A stretch of DNA of 23,996 bases from CAIKZY01 sp044345075 (GCA_044345075.1 JBIJBU010000014.1:1-23996), one strand, 5' to 3'; shown: positions 7,468 through 15,912, numbered from the stretch's first letter. The notes: a model not told the origin generated them from the sequence alone. Translations and numbers: made by a program.

Positions 7468-9717
7468 TCAGCTCGCGAAGATCGCCGGGATGGTGGCCTC
7501 ATGTGAGCGACGCAGCTCGGCGATCGGGGCGCTGAACTGGCCGACGAACTCGACTGCATCACCACCGGTCTCGCCGAGGCGAGTAGCCGGTAGGCCTGCT
7601 GCCGAGCACGAAGCGACGAAGGCCGCTTCGTGCGCAGCAGTGACCACGGCAATGGCACGACCGGTGGATTCCGCGAAGCAGAAGACGAATGGATCGAGAT
7701 CTGAGGGAACCGACACCTTGACGCCGATCCCCGACTTCATTGCCATCTCAGTCAGTGTGATCGCGACGCCACCATCGGAGATGTCATGCGCCGCGGCAAT
7801 GCTTCCGTTGATCGATGCAGCAACGAGCACCTCGGAGAGCACGCGCTCGCGCTGAAGGTCGACGACCGGGGGTAAGCCGCCGAGGTGTCCGTGCACGTGA
7901 TGCGCCCACTCGCTGCCCGCGAACTCATCGCGAGTGTCACCGAGCAGGTAGACGATCTGGTCGGGGGCCGACCAGGCCATCGGCGTGCGCTTGTCGACGT
8001 TATCGATAACTGCGAGAACGCCCACCACGGGAGTCGGCAGGATCGCGGTATCGCCGGTCTGGTTGTAGAACGACACATTGCCGCCGGTGACAGGTACGCC
8101 AAGCTCGAGGCAGCCGTCGGCGAGACCACGGCAGGCTTCAGAGAACTGCCACATGACCTCCGGATCCTCGGGTGAGCCGAAGTTCAGGCAATTTGTCACT
8201 GCCAGCGGCTTCGCACCCGCGACCGACACGTTGCGGTACGACTCAGCGAGTGCGAGCTTCGCGCCGTTGTAGGGGTCGAGCTTTGCGTAACGACCATTGC
8301 AGTCAGTCGAGATGGCGACGCCACGACCGGTGAGCTCGTCGACGCGAATCATGCCGGCATCCTCGGGCTGCGCAAGCACCGTATTGCCGAGCACGTAGCG
8401 GTCGTATTGATCGGTGATCCAAGCCTTCGATGCGAGGTTCGGTGCTCCAATGAGATTGATTAGCGTGGCTCGCAATTGCTCGCCATCACTCGGACGCGGC
8501 AGCGTGTCGGGAGTGTCAGCCTGCAAGGCGTCCTGCCACGACGGGCGGTGATACGGGCGTTCGTAGACGGGGCCATCATGCGCAACACTGCGCGGCGGCA
8601 CGTCGACGATCTGCTCACCGTGCCAATCGACAGTCAGGCGCCCTGAAGCGTTGACCTCGCCGATGACGACTGCTTCGACATCCCACTTCTTGATCAGTGC
8701 CATGAACTCGTCAAGCTTGGCAGGAGTCACGATCGCGCACATGCGCTCCTGGGACTCACTCATCAAGATCTCTTCCGGCGAAAGGGTCTGATCGCGCAGC
8801 AGTACGCGATCAAGCCATACGTGCATTCCGCCGTCACCATTCGACGCAAGCTCACTGGTCGCGCATGAGATGCCAGCGCCGCCGAGATCCTGGATGCCTT
8901 CGACAAGACCTGCGTGCAGCACCTCGAGGGTCGCCTCGATCAGCAACTTCTCCATGAACGGATCGCCAACCTGAACGCTGGGACGCTTGGCAGGGCCGTC
9001 GGCGTCAAAGGTCTCTGAAGCAAGAACGGAAACGCCACCAATGCCATCGCCACCGGTGCGCGCGCCATACAGGACAACGAGATTGCCAACACCCTTGGCG
9101 CTGGCAAGGTGGATATCTTCGTGACGCATTGAACCGACGCAGAGGGCATTCACCAGCGGATTACCGAGGTACGTGGAGTCGAAGACAACCTCGCCACCGA
9201 TATTCGGCAGGCCAAGACAGTTGCCGTAGCCGCCGATGCCGCTGACGATTCCGGGAAGAACACGACGGGTGTCGGGGGCATCAAGCGGGCCGAAGCGCAA
9301 CGGATCCATTACCGCGAGCGGGCGCGCGCCCATCGAGATGATGTCACGCACGATGCCGCCGATGCCTGTTGCGGCGCCCTGGTACGGCTCGACGTACGAC
9401 GGGTGGTTGTGGCTCTCGACCTTGAAGGTCACGGCCCAGCCGTCACCGATGTCAACAACGCCGGCGTTCTCGCCAATGCCGACAAGAAGTGCGTCGGTCT
9501 TCGGAGCCTTCTCACCAAACTGGCGAAGGTGGACCTTCGACGACTTGTACGAGCAATGCTCGCTCCACATCACCGAGTACATCGCGAGTTCGGACGATGT
9601 GGGGCGTCGACCGAGGATCTCGCGAATGCGCTCATACTCATCGGGCTTGAGGCCCAGTTCCGCGAAAGGCTGCGAGGCCTCGGGGTTTGCCTGGGCGGCG
9701 GAGACGGTGTCAGTCAT
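7468..9717 (-). CDS. purL: Phosphoribosylformylglycinamidine synthase II (large subunit)
   Basis: 749 residues, the size of the small PurL type that works in complex with PurQ and PurS, both encoded just upstream. It converts FGAR to FGAM using ATP and ammonia delivered by PurQ. Family features seen: MWSEHCSYKSSK (about residue 50), the VESHNHPS motif with the catalytic His region, GAATGIGGIVRDI, QDLGGAGISCATSELA, ESQERM, and in the second half NCLNFGSPEDPEVMW, VTGGNVSFYNQT and AHDISDGGVA. The two halves are the usual internal duplication. The ATG overlaps the purQ stop by four bases (ATGA). Together with PurS and PurQ this is a complete FGAM synthase. Confidence 0.98.
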   Translation of the reverse strand: MTDTVSAAQANPEASQPFAELGLKPDEYERIREILGRRPTSSELAMYSVMWSEHCSYKSSKVHLRQFGEKAPKTDALLVGIGENAGVVDIGDGWAVTFKVESHNHPSYVEPYQGAATGIGGIVRDIISMGARPLAVMDPLRFGPLDAPDTRRVLPGIVSGIGGYGNCLGLPNIGGEVVFDSTYLGNPLVNALCVGSMRHEDIHLASAKGVGNLVVLYGARTGGDGIGGVSVLASETFDADGPAKRPSVQVGDPFMEKLLIEATLEVLHAGLVEGIQDLGGAGISCATSELASNGDGGMHVWLDRVLLRDQTLSPEEILMSESQERMCAIVTPAKLDEFMALIKKWDVEAVVIGEVNASGRLTVDWHGEQIVDVPPRSVAHDGPVYERPYHRPSWQDALQADTPDTLPRPSDGEQLRATLINLIGAPNLASKAWITDQYDRYVLGNTVLAQPEDAGMIRVDELTGRGVAISTDCNGRYAKLDPYNGAKLALAESYRNVSVAGAKPLAVTNCLNFGSPEDPEVMWQFSEACRGLADGCLELGVPVTGGNVSFYNQTGDTAILPTPVVGVLAVIDNVDKRTPMAWSAPDQIVYLLGDTRDEFAGSEWAHHVHGHLGGLPPVVDLQRERVLSEVLVAASINGSIAAAHDISDGGVAITLTEMAMKSGIGVKVSVPSDLDPFVFCFAESTGRAIAVVTAAHEAAFVASCSAAGLPATRLGETGGDAVEFVGQFSAPIAELRRSHEATIPAIFAS

Positions 9718-10394
9718 CAGGCACTCACCAGTGAGGTCAGGACGCTCGTGAAGAACGGAAGTCCTTCGGTGGTCGGGCCGGTCAGCGACTCGACTGCGTG
9801 CTCAGGGTGGGGCATGAGGCCGACGACATTGCCGCGCTCATTGCGAATGCCCGCAATGTCGCGTGCACTGCCGTTGGGGTTCACGTCGAGGTAGCGCGCG
9901 ACTACGCGACCTTCACCCTCAAGCATGTCGAGCGTTGCCGGATCGGCGAAGTAATTGCCTTCGCCATTCTTCAGCGGCACGACAATCTCTTGATTCTTGA
10001 AGTAGTCACGGGTCCACATCGAGTCAGCATTCTCGATGCGCAACTTCTGGTCGCGGCAGATGAAGTGGCGTGACTCATTGCGCATCAGCGCGCCGGGCAG
10101 CAGATGCGATTCGACCAGGATCTGGAAGCCATTGCAGATGCCGAGCACCGGAAGCCCGCCCTTGGCACCGTCGATGATCGAGTTCATCACCGGTGCGAAG
10201 CGCGAGATCGCGCCGCAGCGCAGGTAGTCGCCGTAGGAGAATCCGCCAGGCAGGATGACCGCGTCGACGCCCTTGATGTCATCGTCGCCGTGCCAAAGCT
10301 CGACGGGCTCACCACCGGCAATGCGCACTGCGCGGGCCGCATCGCGATCGTCGAGGGTGCCCGGGAAGGTCACGACTCCGATGCGAGCGCTCAC
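9717..10394 (-). CDS. purQ: Phosphoribosylformylglycinamidine synthase I (glutamine amidotransferase subunit)
   Basis: 225 residues. Class I glutamine amidotransferase that releases ammonia for PurL. The nucleophile is Cys87 in LGICNGFQ; the remaining catalytic residues are His196 and Glu198 in MPHPEHAVE. The N-terminal VVTFPGT and LPGGFSYGDYLRCGA blocks are typical of PurQ and distinguish it from other amidotransferases. The start is a GTG at 10394 that overlaps the purS stop by four bases (GTGA). Confidence 0.98.
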   Translation of the reverse strand: MSARIGVVTFPGTLDDRDAARAVRIAGGEPVELWHGDDDIKGVDAVILPGGFSYGDYLRCGAISRFAPVMNSIIDGAKGGLPVLGICNGFQILVESHLLPGALMRNESRHFICRDQKLRIENADSMWTRDYFKNQEIVVPLKNGEGNYFADPATLDMLEGEGRVVARYLDVNPNGSARDIAGIRNERGNVVGLMPHPEHAVESLTGPTTEGLPFFTSVLTSLVSA

Positions 10395-10642
10395 GCGTCA
10401 GCCTCAACCGTGAGCGAGTAGTTCTCGATCACCGGGTTCGACAGAAGTTCTTCGGCCAGCTTGTGCATCAGGGCCAGGCGATCACCGGTCACGTCACCGT
10501 CGACCTGGATCACGAACTGCTTGCCCTGGCGGACGTCAGCGACTCCTGACAGGCCCAGACGCCCGAGGGCCCCCTGAACAGCTCGACCCTGGGGGTCGAG
10601 GATCTCCGGCTTGAGCATGACGTCGACGACGACGCGGGCCAC
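10391..10642 (-). CDS. purS: Phosphoribosylformylglycinamidine synthase, PurS subunit
   Basis: 83 residues, the normal PurS length. PurS joins PurQ to PurL and helps channel ammonia. Characteristic stretches are VDVMLKPEILDPQGRAVQGALGRLG, VRQGKQFVIQVDG and LLSNPVIENYSL. The GTG at 10642 has GGAGAG five bases upstream. It is the first gene of the purS-purQ-purL-SCP_3 unit; a plausible sigma-70-type promoter lies about 45 bases upstream, so this operon has a short ordinary leader, unlike purF, purD and purA. Confidence 0.96.
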   Translation of the reverse strand: MARVVVDVMLKPEILDPQGRAVQGALGRLGLSGVADVRQGKQFVIQVDGDVTGDRLALMHKLAEELLSNPVIENYSLTVEADA

Positions 10643-10687
10643 GGGCTCTCCATTGCTAGTGCAGGCAGAAGGCTGGGGAAGGACTCC

Positions 10688-10715
10688 AGTCTATCGGCGA
10701 CCGTGACTCGTCGAA
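10688..10715 (-). promoter_or_regulatory. Predicted promoter of the purSQL operon
   Basis: On the coding strand TTCGAC (10710-10715) is followed after 16 bases by TAGACT (10688-10693), a reasonable actinobacterial -35/-10 pair. A short inverted repeat (CGTCG-aaca-CGACG, 10709-10722) overlaps the -35 and an imperfect palindrome (ACGGTTAGCCGT, 10720-10731) lies just upstream. Either could bind a regulator; this is inference. Confidence 0.5.
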
Positions 10716-10763
10716 CACGACGGTTAGCCGTGAAAATCCCGCGTGAAATCGGCCCGGCAGCAA

Positions 10764-11258
10764 CTAGTTGACGAAGAAGAACTCGATCTTGGAGCCCTGG
10801 GCCGTGAAGCCGCTGTGGATCGCCTGGCCGGAAACTCCGGAGTACTTTCCGGTGCCGCCCACGATGGCGAAGGTCTGGGCCTTGGTCGGCGGGGTGCCGG
10901 AGTTCGCGCGGATGAGCGCCGTGGCGTAGATGAAGCCGCCCGGCGCGGAAATCGCAAGATCGACATCGCGGATCTCGCGACCACCGGGGATGTTCACGCG
11001 AACCGTTGTCTGGTTAGTCGAGTAGAAGCCGATCGAGATCTTGCCCGGCAGTTCGCTGACATCGCCATTGGTCACGGTGATGTCGCCGAGGCTCGGGCCG
11101 GTCGGCGGCAGGTCAACGATGCTGCGATCCGGACTACCGAGGTACCAGACCAGGTCGGGCTGGGGCGCCTTCGCGGCGTGGGCCGCGGGGGCAACGGAGA
11201 TGCCAACTAGGGCAACGGTGGCGGAGATGACGGCGGCACGGCGCATGTTCTTCAGCAT
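10764..11258 (-). CDS. Secreted protein, allene-oxide-cyclase-like barrel domain
   Basis: 164 residues. An N-terminal signal peptide is clear: MLKNMRRAA, a hydrophobic core (VISATVALVGISV) and an AxA site, with likely cleavage after Ala28 (AHA/AK). The mature part is beta-rich and contains FAIVGGTGKYSGVSGQA, resembling the glycine-rich turn of the allene oxide cyclase / dirigent-type barrel family that includes many uncharacterised secreted actinobacterial proteins. Its function is not known. It sits 35 bases after galE and 121 bases before purS, with no obvious link to purine metabolism. The start at 11258 has no ribosome binding site but does have a TAGATT box six bases upstream; an internal ATG at 11246 is an alternative start. 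Confidence 0.72.
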   Translation of the reverse strand: MLKNMRRAAVISATVALVGISVAPAAHAAKAPQPDLVWYLGSPDRSIVDLPPTGPSLGDITVTNGDVSELPGKISIGFYSTNQTTVRVNIPGGREIRDVDLAISAPGGFIYATALIRANSGTPPTKAQTFAIVGGTGKYSGVSGQAIHSGFTAQGSKIEFFFVN

Positions 11259-11264
11259 GGGCGC

Positions 11265-11270
11265 AATCTA
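11265..11270 (-). promoter_or_regulatory. Candidate -10 box for the leaderless AOC-barrel gene
   Basis: TAGATT on the coding strand, six bases before the ATG at 11258. The missing ribosome binding site and this spacing fit a leaderless transcript. No convincing -35 is seen. Confidence 0.4.
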
Positions 11271-11293
11271 ACCGAACTCGGCGCCATCGGCGA

Positions 11294-12262
11294 TTAGTGG
11301 GAGTGATTCGACTGCCAGGCCGACCAGGCACTGGTCACCATGTCGCGCAGATCGCGGGTGGCCTTCCAGCCGAGCTCGCGCTGAATCTTCTCCGTGGCGG
11401 CGAAGGAGGCAGGTGGGTCGCCGGCGCGACGGCCGACAATCTCCGGGTTGATGTCGGAACCGATCACTTCGCTGATCATGCCCATGACCTCGAGAACTGA
11501 CGAGCCCTGCCCACGTCCAACGTTGAAGGACTCGGCGCGACCGCCAGACTCACAGCGAGCTGCTGCTGCGACATGCGCGCTAGCGAGGTCAGCAACGTGG
11601 ATGTAGTCGCGAATGCACGAGCCGTCGGGCGTCGGGTAATCATCACCGAAGACCTTCGGGCGCTCACCCACGCTCAACGCGCGAAAGACCATCGGCACGA
11701 GATTGTTCACGCTTCGGTCACCGAGGGCATCACTGCCTGCGCCGGCGACATTGAAGTAGCGCAATGCAACCCAGGAGAAACTGTGGGCGATTCCCATGCC
11801 GCGTGCCAGCCACTCGCCCACGACCTTGGTCTCGCCGTAAGGAGACTCGGGGTTCAGCGGGGAATCCTCAGAGATCGGATTGGCTTCTGGTGTTCCGTAC
11901 ACAGCTGCGGAAGACGAGTAGACGAAGTTCTTCACGCCGGCGTCGTTCATGGATGCGAGAAGCGACTGCGTGCCGTTGACGTTCTCGTCGTAGTAATACA
12001 GCGGCATGTGAACTGACTCGCCAGCAGCCTTCTTGGCAGCAAGGTGGATGACGCCGTCGACCTCGTGCTCGCGAAGTGCAGCGGTGACAGCAGCGCGATC
12101 GGAGACGGATGCGACGATCAACGGAACACCCGAGGGAACGTTCTCGCGCACTCCCGAGGAAAGATCATCGAGCACCACGACATTGCGACCGCTGGCCTGG
12201 AGTTCACGAATGACGTGCGCACCGATGTAACCGGCGCCTCCGGTCAGCAGCCAGGTGGTCAT
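11294..12262 (-). CDS. galE: UDP-glucose 4-epimerase
   Basis: 322 residues. Extended short-chain dehydrogenase that interconverts UDP-glucose and UDP-galactose with bound NAD. Visible: the NAD motif TGGAGYIG (7-14), the HLAAKKAAGES block, catalytic Ser118 in VYSSSAAVYG, and Tyr142/Lys146 in PYGETK. RYFNVAGA and the downstream DYIHVADLASAHV block are GalE hallmarks. The ATG overlaps the purC stop by four bases (ATGA), so it is translated with the purine genes even though it acts in sugar-nucleotide supply. The exact sugar substrate cannot be fixed from sequence; other UDP-hexose epimerases share these motifs. Confidence 0.93.
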   Translation of the reverse strand: MTTWLLTGGAGYIGAHVIRELQASGRNVVVLDDLSSGVRENVPSGVPLIVASVSDRAAVTAALREHEVDGVIHLAAKKAAGESVHMPLYYYDENVNGTQSLLASMNDAGVKNFVYSSSAAVYGTPEANPISEDSPLNPESPYGETKVVGEWLARGMGIAHSFSWVALRYFNVAGAGSDALGDRSVNNLVPMVFRALSVGERPKVFGDDYPTPDGSCIRDYIHVADLASAHVAAAARCESGGRAESFNVGRGQGSSVLEVMGMISEVIGSDINPEIVGRRAGDPPASFAATEKIQRELGWKATRDLRDMVTSAWSAWQSNHSH

Positions 12263-13158
12263 TCGAACTTCTCCCCCGTCATGATCTCGTACGCCTCGAT
12301 GTACTTGGCGCGAGTCTTCTCGACGATTTCGTCAGGGAGCGGCGGCGGCGGCGTATCTGAGTTCTTGTCCCAGCCCGAAGCGGGTGACGTGAGCCAGTCG
12401 CGCACGAACTGCTTGTCGAATGACGGCTGCGCGTGACCGGGCTCCCACTGATCAAGGGGCCAATAGCGCGAGGAGTCAGGGGTAAGCACTTCGTCGGCGA
12501 GCACGATCTTGCCCTTGTTCTTGCCATTAGTGCCGAAGCCGAACTCGAACTTCGTGTCAGCGAGGATCAGTCCACGCTGATGCGCAAGAGCATCAGCGCG
12601 ACGGTAGATGTCGAGTGAGAGGCGCTTGAGCTCCTGCGCTTCTTCTTGACCAATGGCGATGACAACCTCATCGAAGGTGACGTTCTCGTCGTGATCGCCG
12701 ATAGCCGCCTTGGTCGCCGGGGTGAACAGCGGCTTGGGAAGCAGGGAACCGTCAACCAAGCCCGGAGGCAACCCGTTGCCGCAGATCTGCCGGGTCGCTT
12801 TGTAGTCAGCGAGGCCCGAGCCAGCGAGGTAACCGCGCACGACGCACTCCACTGGAAGCATCTCGAGCGGCTCGCAGATCATTGCGCGACCGGCAACAAC
12901 CTTCGGAACAGCAGTGGTCTCAAGGTGATTGGGCACGACACCTTCGAGCATCTGGAACCACCAGAGCGAGAGCTTGGTGAGGATTCGACCCTTGTCGGGA
13001 ATGGTCGTGGGCAGTACCCAGTCATAGGCAGAGATGCGATCGCTGGCGATGAAGAGCAGGCGATCCTCGGGAGTGCGGTAGAGATCGCGCACCTTGCCCG
13101 AGTAGACGTGGGTGTAGCCCTCGGGCAGCCCGTAGTCAGTCACGGGGATAGTGGTCAC
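12259..13158 (-). CDS. purC: Phosphoribosylaminoimidazole-succinocarboxamide synthase (SAICAR synthetase)
   Basis: 299 residues. Joins aspartate to CAIR using ATP. Family blocks are YSGKVRDLYR near the N-terminus, ASDRISAYDWVLPTTIPDKG, VECVVRGYLAGSG, LADTKFEFG and DEVLTPDSSRYWP. The length fits the longer PurC form with an extended C-terminus rather than the roughly 240-residue form. The GTG at 13158 overlaps the purB stop by four bases (GTGA), and its own stop overlaps the galE start, so purB-purC-galE form a tightly coupled set. Confidence 0.98.
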   Translation of the reverse strand: MTTIPVTDYGLPEGYTHVYSGKVRDLYRTPEDRLLFIASDRISAYDWVLPTTIPDKGRILTKLSLWWFQMLEGVVPNHLETTAVPKVVAGRAMICEPLEMLPVECVVRGYLAGSGLADYKATRQICGNGLPPGLVDGSLLPKPLFTPATKAAIGDHDENVTFDEVVIAIGQEEAQELKRLSLDIYRRADALAHQRGLILADTKFEFGFGTNGKNKGKIVLADEVLTPDSSRYWPLDQWEPGHAQPSFDKQFVRDWLTSPASGWDKNSDTPPPPLPDEIVEKTRAKYIEAYEIMTGEKFE

Positions 13159-14579
13159 AGGATGTCTCCGGGCTTGTATCCGGCGGCTTCCGGATGCTCA
13201 TTGATGATGCCCTCGACACGAAGCGCGATGGCCTTCACCTGATCGCCGGCGGCGCCGGTGAAGTCGAGCGGATCAGCGATGAGTGCAGTGAGTTCATCGG
13301 CTGAGAGTTCAAGACGCGCATCATTCGACAAGCGCATCAGCAGGTCATTCTCGGAAAGACCGGCCTCACGCATCTGCAATGCAACAGAGACTGCATGCTC
13401 CTTGATCGCCTCGTGCGCAGTCTCGCGGCCAACGCCCTTGCGCACAGAGGCCATGAGCACCTTCGTGGTCGACAGGAACGGCAGGTACCGCTCGAGTTCG
13501 CGATCAATAACCGCCGGGAAGGCGCCGAAGTCATCGAGCACGGTCAAGAAGGTCTCGAAGAGTCCGTCGAGGGCAAAGAACGAATCCGGCAGTGCAACAC
13601 GACGCACCACCGAGCAGGAAACGTCACCTTCATTCCACTGCGTACCTGACAGCTCCGCAGTCATGGTCAGGTAGCCCTTGAGGATGATTGCGAATCCATT
13701 GACGCGCTCGCATGAACGGGTATTCATCTTGTGCGGCATCGCTGACGATCCGACCTGGCCGGGACGGAAGCCCTCAGTGACGAGATCGTGACCAGCCATC
13801 AGTCGAATCGTGGTCGCAAGACTCGACGGCGCAGCGGAAACCTGCACAAGGGCGGCAACAACATCGAAGTCGAGTGAGCGCGGGTAGACCTGACCAACAC
13901 TGCTGAGCACGTTCTGGAAACCGAGGTGACGTGCAACGCCTTCTTCGAGTTGCGCGAGACGCTCGGGCGAACCGAGGAGATCGAGCATGTCTTGCGCGGT
14001 GCCGACCGGACCCTTGATTCCACGCAACGGGTAGCGCGCGATCAGGTCGTTAAGTCGGTCGTAAGCGACGAGAAGCTCATCAGCAGCCGACGCGAAACGC
14101 TTGCCAAGGGTCGTGGTCTGCGCCGGAACATTGTGCGAACGACCCGTGATCGCGGTGTCGGAGTATGCGACGGCAAGTGATGCAAGACGCTCCAGAGCCG
14201 CTACGACCTTCACGCGCACGAGCATTAGGGAGTCACGGATCTGGAGTTGCTCGACGTTCTCAGTGAGATCGCGCGAGGTCATGCCGAGGTGGATGGTCTC
14301 GAAGCCGGCGAGGTCGTTGAACTCCTCGATGCGAGCCTTGACGTCGTGCTTGGTGACGCGCTCACGAGCGGCGATGGATGCGACATCAACCTGATTGATC
14401 ACGGCGCGGTAAGCCTCGAGCGCGCCGGTCGGGATGGCCAGGCCGAGGTCCGCCTGTGCAGCCATGACGGCCAGCCATAGCTGGCGCTCCATGACGATCT
14501 TGGCTTCAGGCGACCACAGGTCGGTCATGGCCCCGGAGGCGTAGCGGCCAGCGAGGACATTGGGAATCGATGAGGTCAC
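13155..14579 (-). CDS. purB: Adenylosuccinate lyase
   Basis: 474 residues. Removes fumarate from SAICAR and from adenylosuccinate, so it serves both the main pathway and the AMP branch (with PurA, also in this window). The fumarase/aspartase superfamily signature GSSAMPHKMN is at 277-286, with the catalytic serine in the SS pair; TSRDLTEN (101-108) and GRSHNVPAQ with catalytic His149 are also present. The GTG start at 14579 is 15 bases after the purD stop; GGAAG nine bases before it may serve as binding site. It overlaps purC by four bases at its 3' end. Confidence 0.97.
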   Translation of the reverse strand: MTSSIPNVLAGRYASGAMTDLWSPEAKIVMERQLWLAVMAAQADLGLAIPTGALEAYRAVINQVDVASIAARERVTKHDVKARIEEFNDLAGFETIHLGMTSRDLTENVEQLQIRDSLMLVRVKVVAALERLASLAVAYSDTAITGRSHNVPAQTTTLGKRFASAADELLVAYDRLNDLIARYPLRGIKGPVGTAQDMLDLLGSPERLAQLEEGVARHLGFQNVLSSVGQVYPRSLDFDVVAALVQVSAAPSSLATTIRLMAGHDLVTEGFRPGQVGSSAMPHKMNTRSCERVNGFAIILKGYLTMTAELSGTQWNEGDVSCSVVRRVALPDSFFALDGLFETFLTVLDDFGAFPAVIDRELERYLPFLSTTKVLMASVRKGVGRETAHEAIKEHAVSVALQMREAGLSENDLLMRLSNDARLELSADELTALIADPLDFTGAAGDQVKAIALRVEGIINEHPEAAGYKPGDIL

Positions 14580-14594
14580 GACCTCATTCTTCCA

Positions 14595-15860
14595 TCACTG
14601 GGAAGCGCTAGCTGCCAGGGCGATGTCACGACGGTGATGTGACCCCTCGAGGCTGATCAGGTCGAGGGCGGCATAGGCCCGTTCCCGCGCCTCATGGAGG
14701 GATTCGCCGTGAGCGGTAACCGAGAGCACCCGACCGCCGTTGGAGGTAATGCCCTCGTCGGTGATCTTCGTGCCGGCATGCAGGATCGAGACACCGGCGA
14801 CCTCGCCGGCCTGCTCGAGACCACTGATGACATCGCCGGTGACCGGGCTCTCGGGGTAGCCCTTGGCTGCCACCACGACCGTGACCGCTGAGCCATCACG
14901 CCACTGGAGCGGCGGAAGTTCCGCGAGGCGACCGGTCGCCGATGCCAGTAAGACGCCGGCGAGCGGGGTCTTCAGGCAGGCGAGCACAACCTGGGTCTCG
15001 GGGTCACCGAAGCGCGCATTGAACTCGATGACGCGAACTCCGCGCGAGGACAGTGCGAGACCGGCGTAGAGCAGGCCGCTGAACGGAGTTCCGCGCTTAG
15101 CCATCGTGTCGACCATCGGCTGCAGCACTCGCGCAGTGACGTCATCAACCAAACCGGCCGGTGCCCACGGCAGCGGCGAGTACGCACCCATGCCGCCGGT
15201 ATTGGGGCCGGCGTCACCGTCATGCGCGCGCTTGAAATCTTGTGCGGGCTGCAGCGGGATGATCGTCGTGCCGTCGGTGATGCCAAAGAGCGAGACCTCG
15301 GGGCCATCGAGGTATTCCTCGATTACGACACGTGCATCTCCCCCGCGGGCCAGGCAGGCTGCCGCGTGCGCAAGCGCTTCGTCACGATCATCGGTGACGA
15401 CAACACCCTTGCCCGCAGCGAGGCCGTCGTCCTTCACCACGTGCGGTGCGCCGAACTGGTCAAGAGCCGACGCAACGTCGTCGAGGTTCGCGCACACCCT
15501 CGCCATCGCAGTCGGAACGCCGGCCTCCGCCATGACCTGCTTGGCGAATGCCTTGCTGCCTTCAAGTTGCGCGGCTTCAGCCGACGGGCCGAAGCACGCA
15601 ATACCTCGCTCACGAACCGCATCAGCAGCGCCGGCAACTAGCGGAACCTCAGGGCCGATCACGACGAGATCGACTTCGAGCTCGTAGGCCAATTCTCCAA
15701 TCGCGTTCGCATCATTGACGTCAACAGGAAGAACATCGATCTCGCGCGCGATACCCGCATTTCCGGGTGCGCAGATCACGGATGTGACGGAGTCATCCGC
15801 GAGAAGCGCAGTGACGAGAGCGTGCTCGCGAGCACCGGAACCGATGACCAGGATCTTCAC
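14595..15860 (-). CDS. purD: Phosphoribosylamine-glycine ligase (GAR synthetase)
   Basis: 421 residues, the normal single-function length. An ATP-grasp ligase joining phosphoribosylamine to glycine. The N-terminal GSGAREHAL (7-15), VIGPEVPLVAG, the ATP-loop region VVKDDGLAAGKGV (141-153), GPNTGGMGAYSP and the signature FNARFGDPETQ are all seen. The ATP loop reads K-D-D where I expect K-A-D in most homologues. It is the first gene of the purD-purB-purC-galE unit. The start is a GTG at 15860 without a ribosome binding site; TAGGCT lies six bases upstream, suggesting a leaderless mRNA. Confidence 0.97.
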   Translation of the reverse strand: MKILVIGSGAREHALVTALLADDSVTSVICAPGNAGIAREIDVLPVDVNDANAIGELAYELEVDLVVIGPEVPLVAGAADAVRERGIACFGPSAEAAQLEGSKAFAKQVMAEAGVPTAMARVCANLDDVASALDQFGAPHVVKDDGLAAGKGVVVTDDRDEALAHAAACLARGGDARVVIEEYLDGPEVSLFGITDGTTIIPLQPAQDFKRAHDGDAGPNTGGMGAYSPLPWAPAGLVDDVTARVLQPMVDTMAKRGTPFSGLLYAGLALSSRGVRVIEFNARFGDPETQVVLACLKTPLAGVLLASATGRLAELPPLQWRDGSAVTVVVAAKGYPESPVTGDVISGLEQAGEVAGVSILHAGTKITDEGITSNGGRVLSVTAHGESLHEARERAYAALDLISLEGSHHRRDIALAASASQ

Positions 15861-15866
15861 AGCATC

Positions 15867-15872
15867 AGCCTA
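15867..15872 (-). promoter_or_regulatory. Candidate -10 box for leaderless purD
   Basis: TAGGCT on the coding strand, exactly six bases before the purD GTG. The same hexamer at the same distance precedes the MFS gene start at 22769. No clear -35 at 17-18 bases. Confidence 0.45.
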
Positions 15873-15903
15873 TCGACCGTGCACAGGCCATGATTCGCGC
15901 GAG

Positions 15904-15912
15904 TTGTCCACA
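15904..15912 (+). promoter_or_regulatory. Single DnaA-box-like 9-mer
   Basis: TTGTCCACA matches the DnaA box form known from high-GC actinobacteria. It is a lone copy in the gap between purD and the tRNA, so it is not an origin. It may be a chance match or a DnaA-titrating or regulatory site. Confidence 0.3.
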
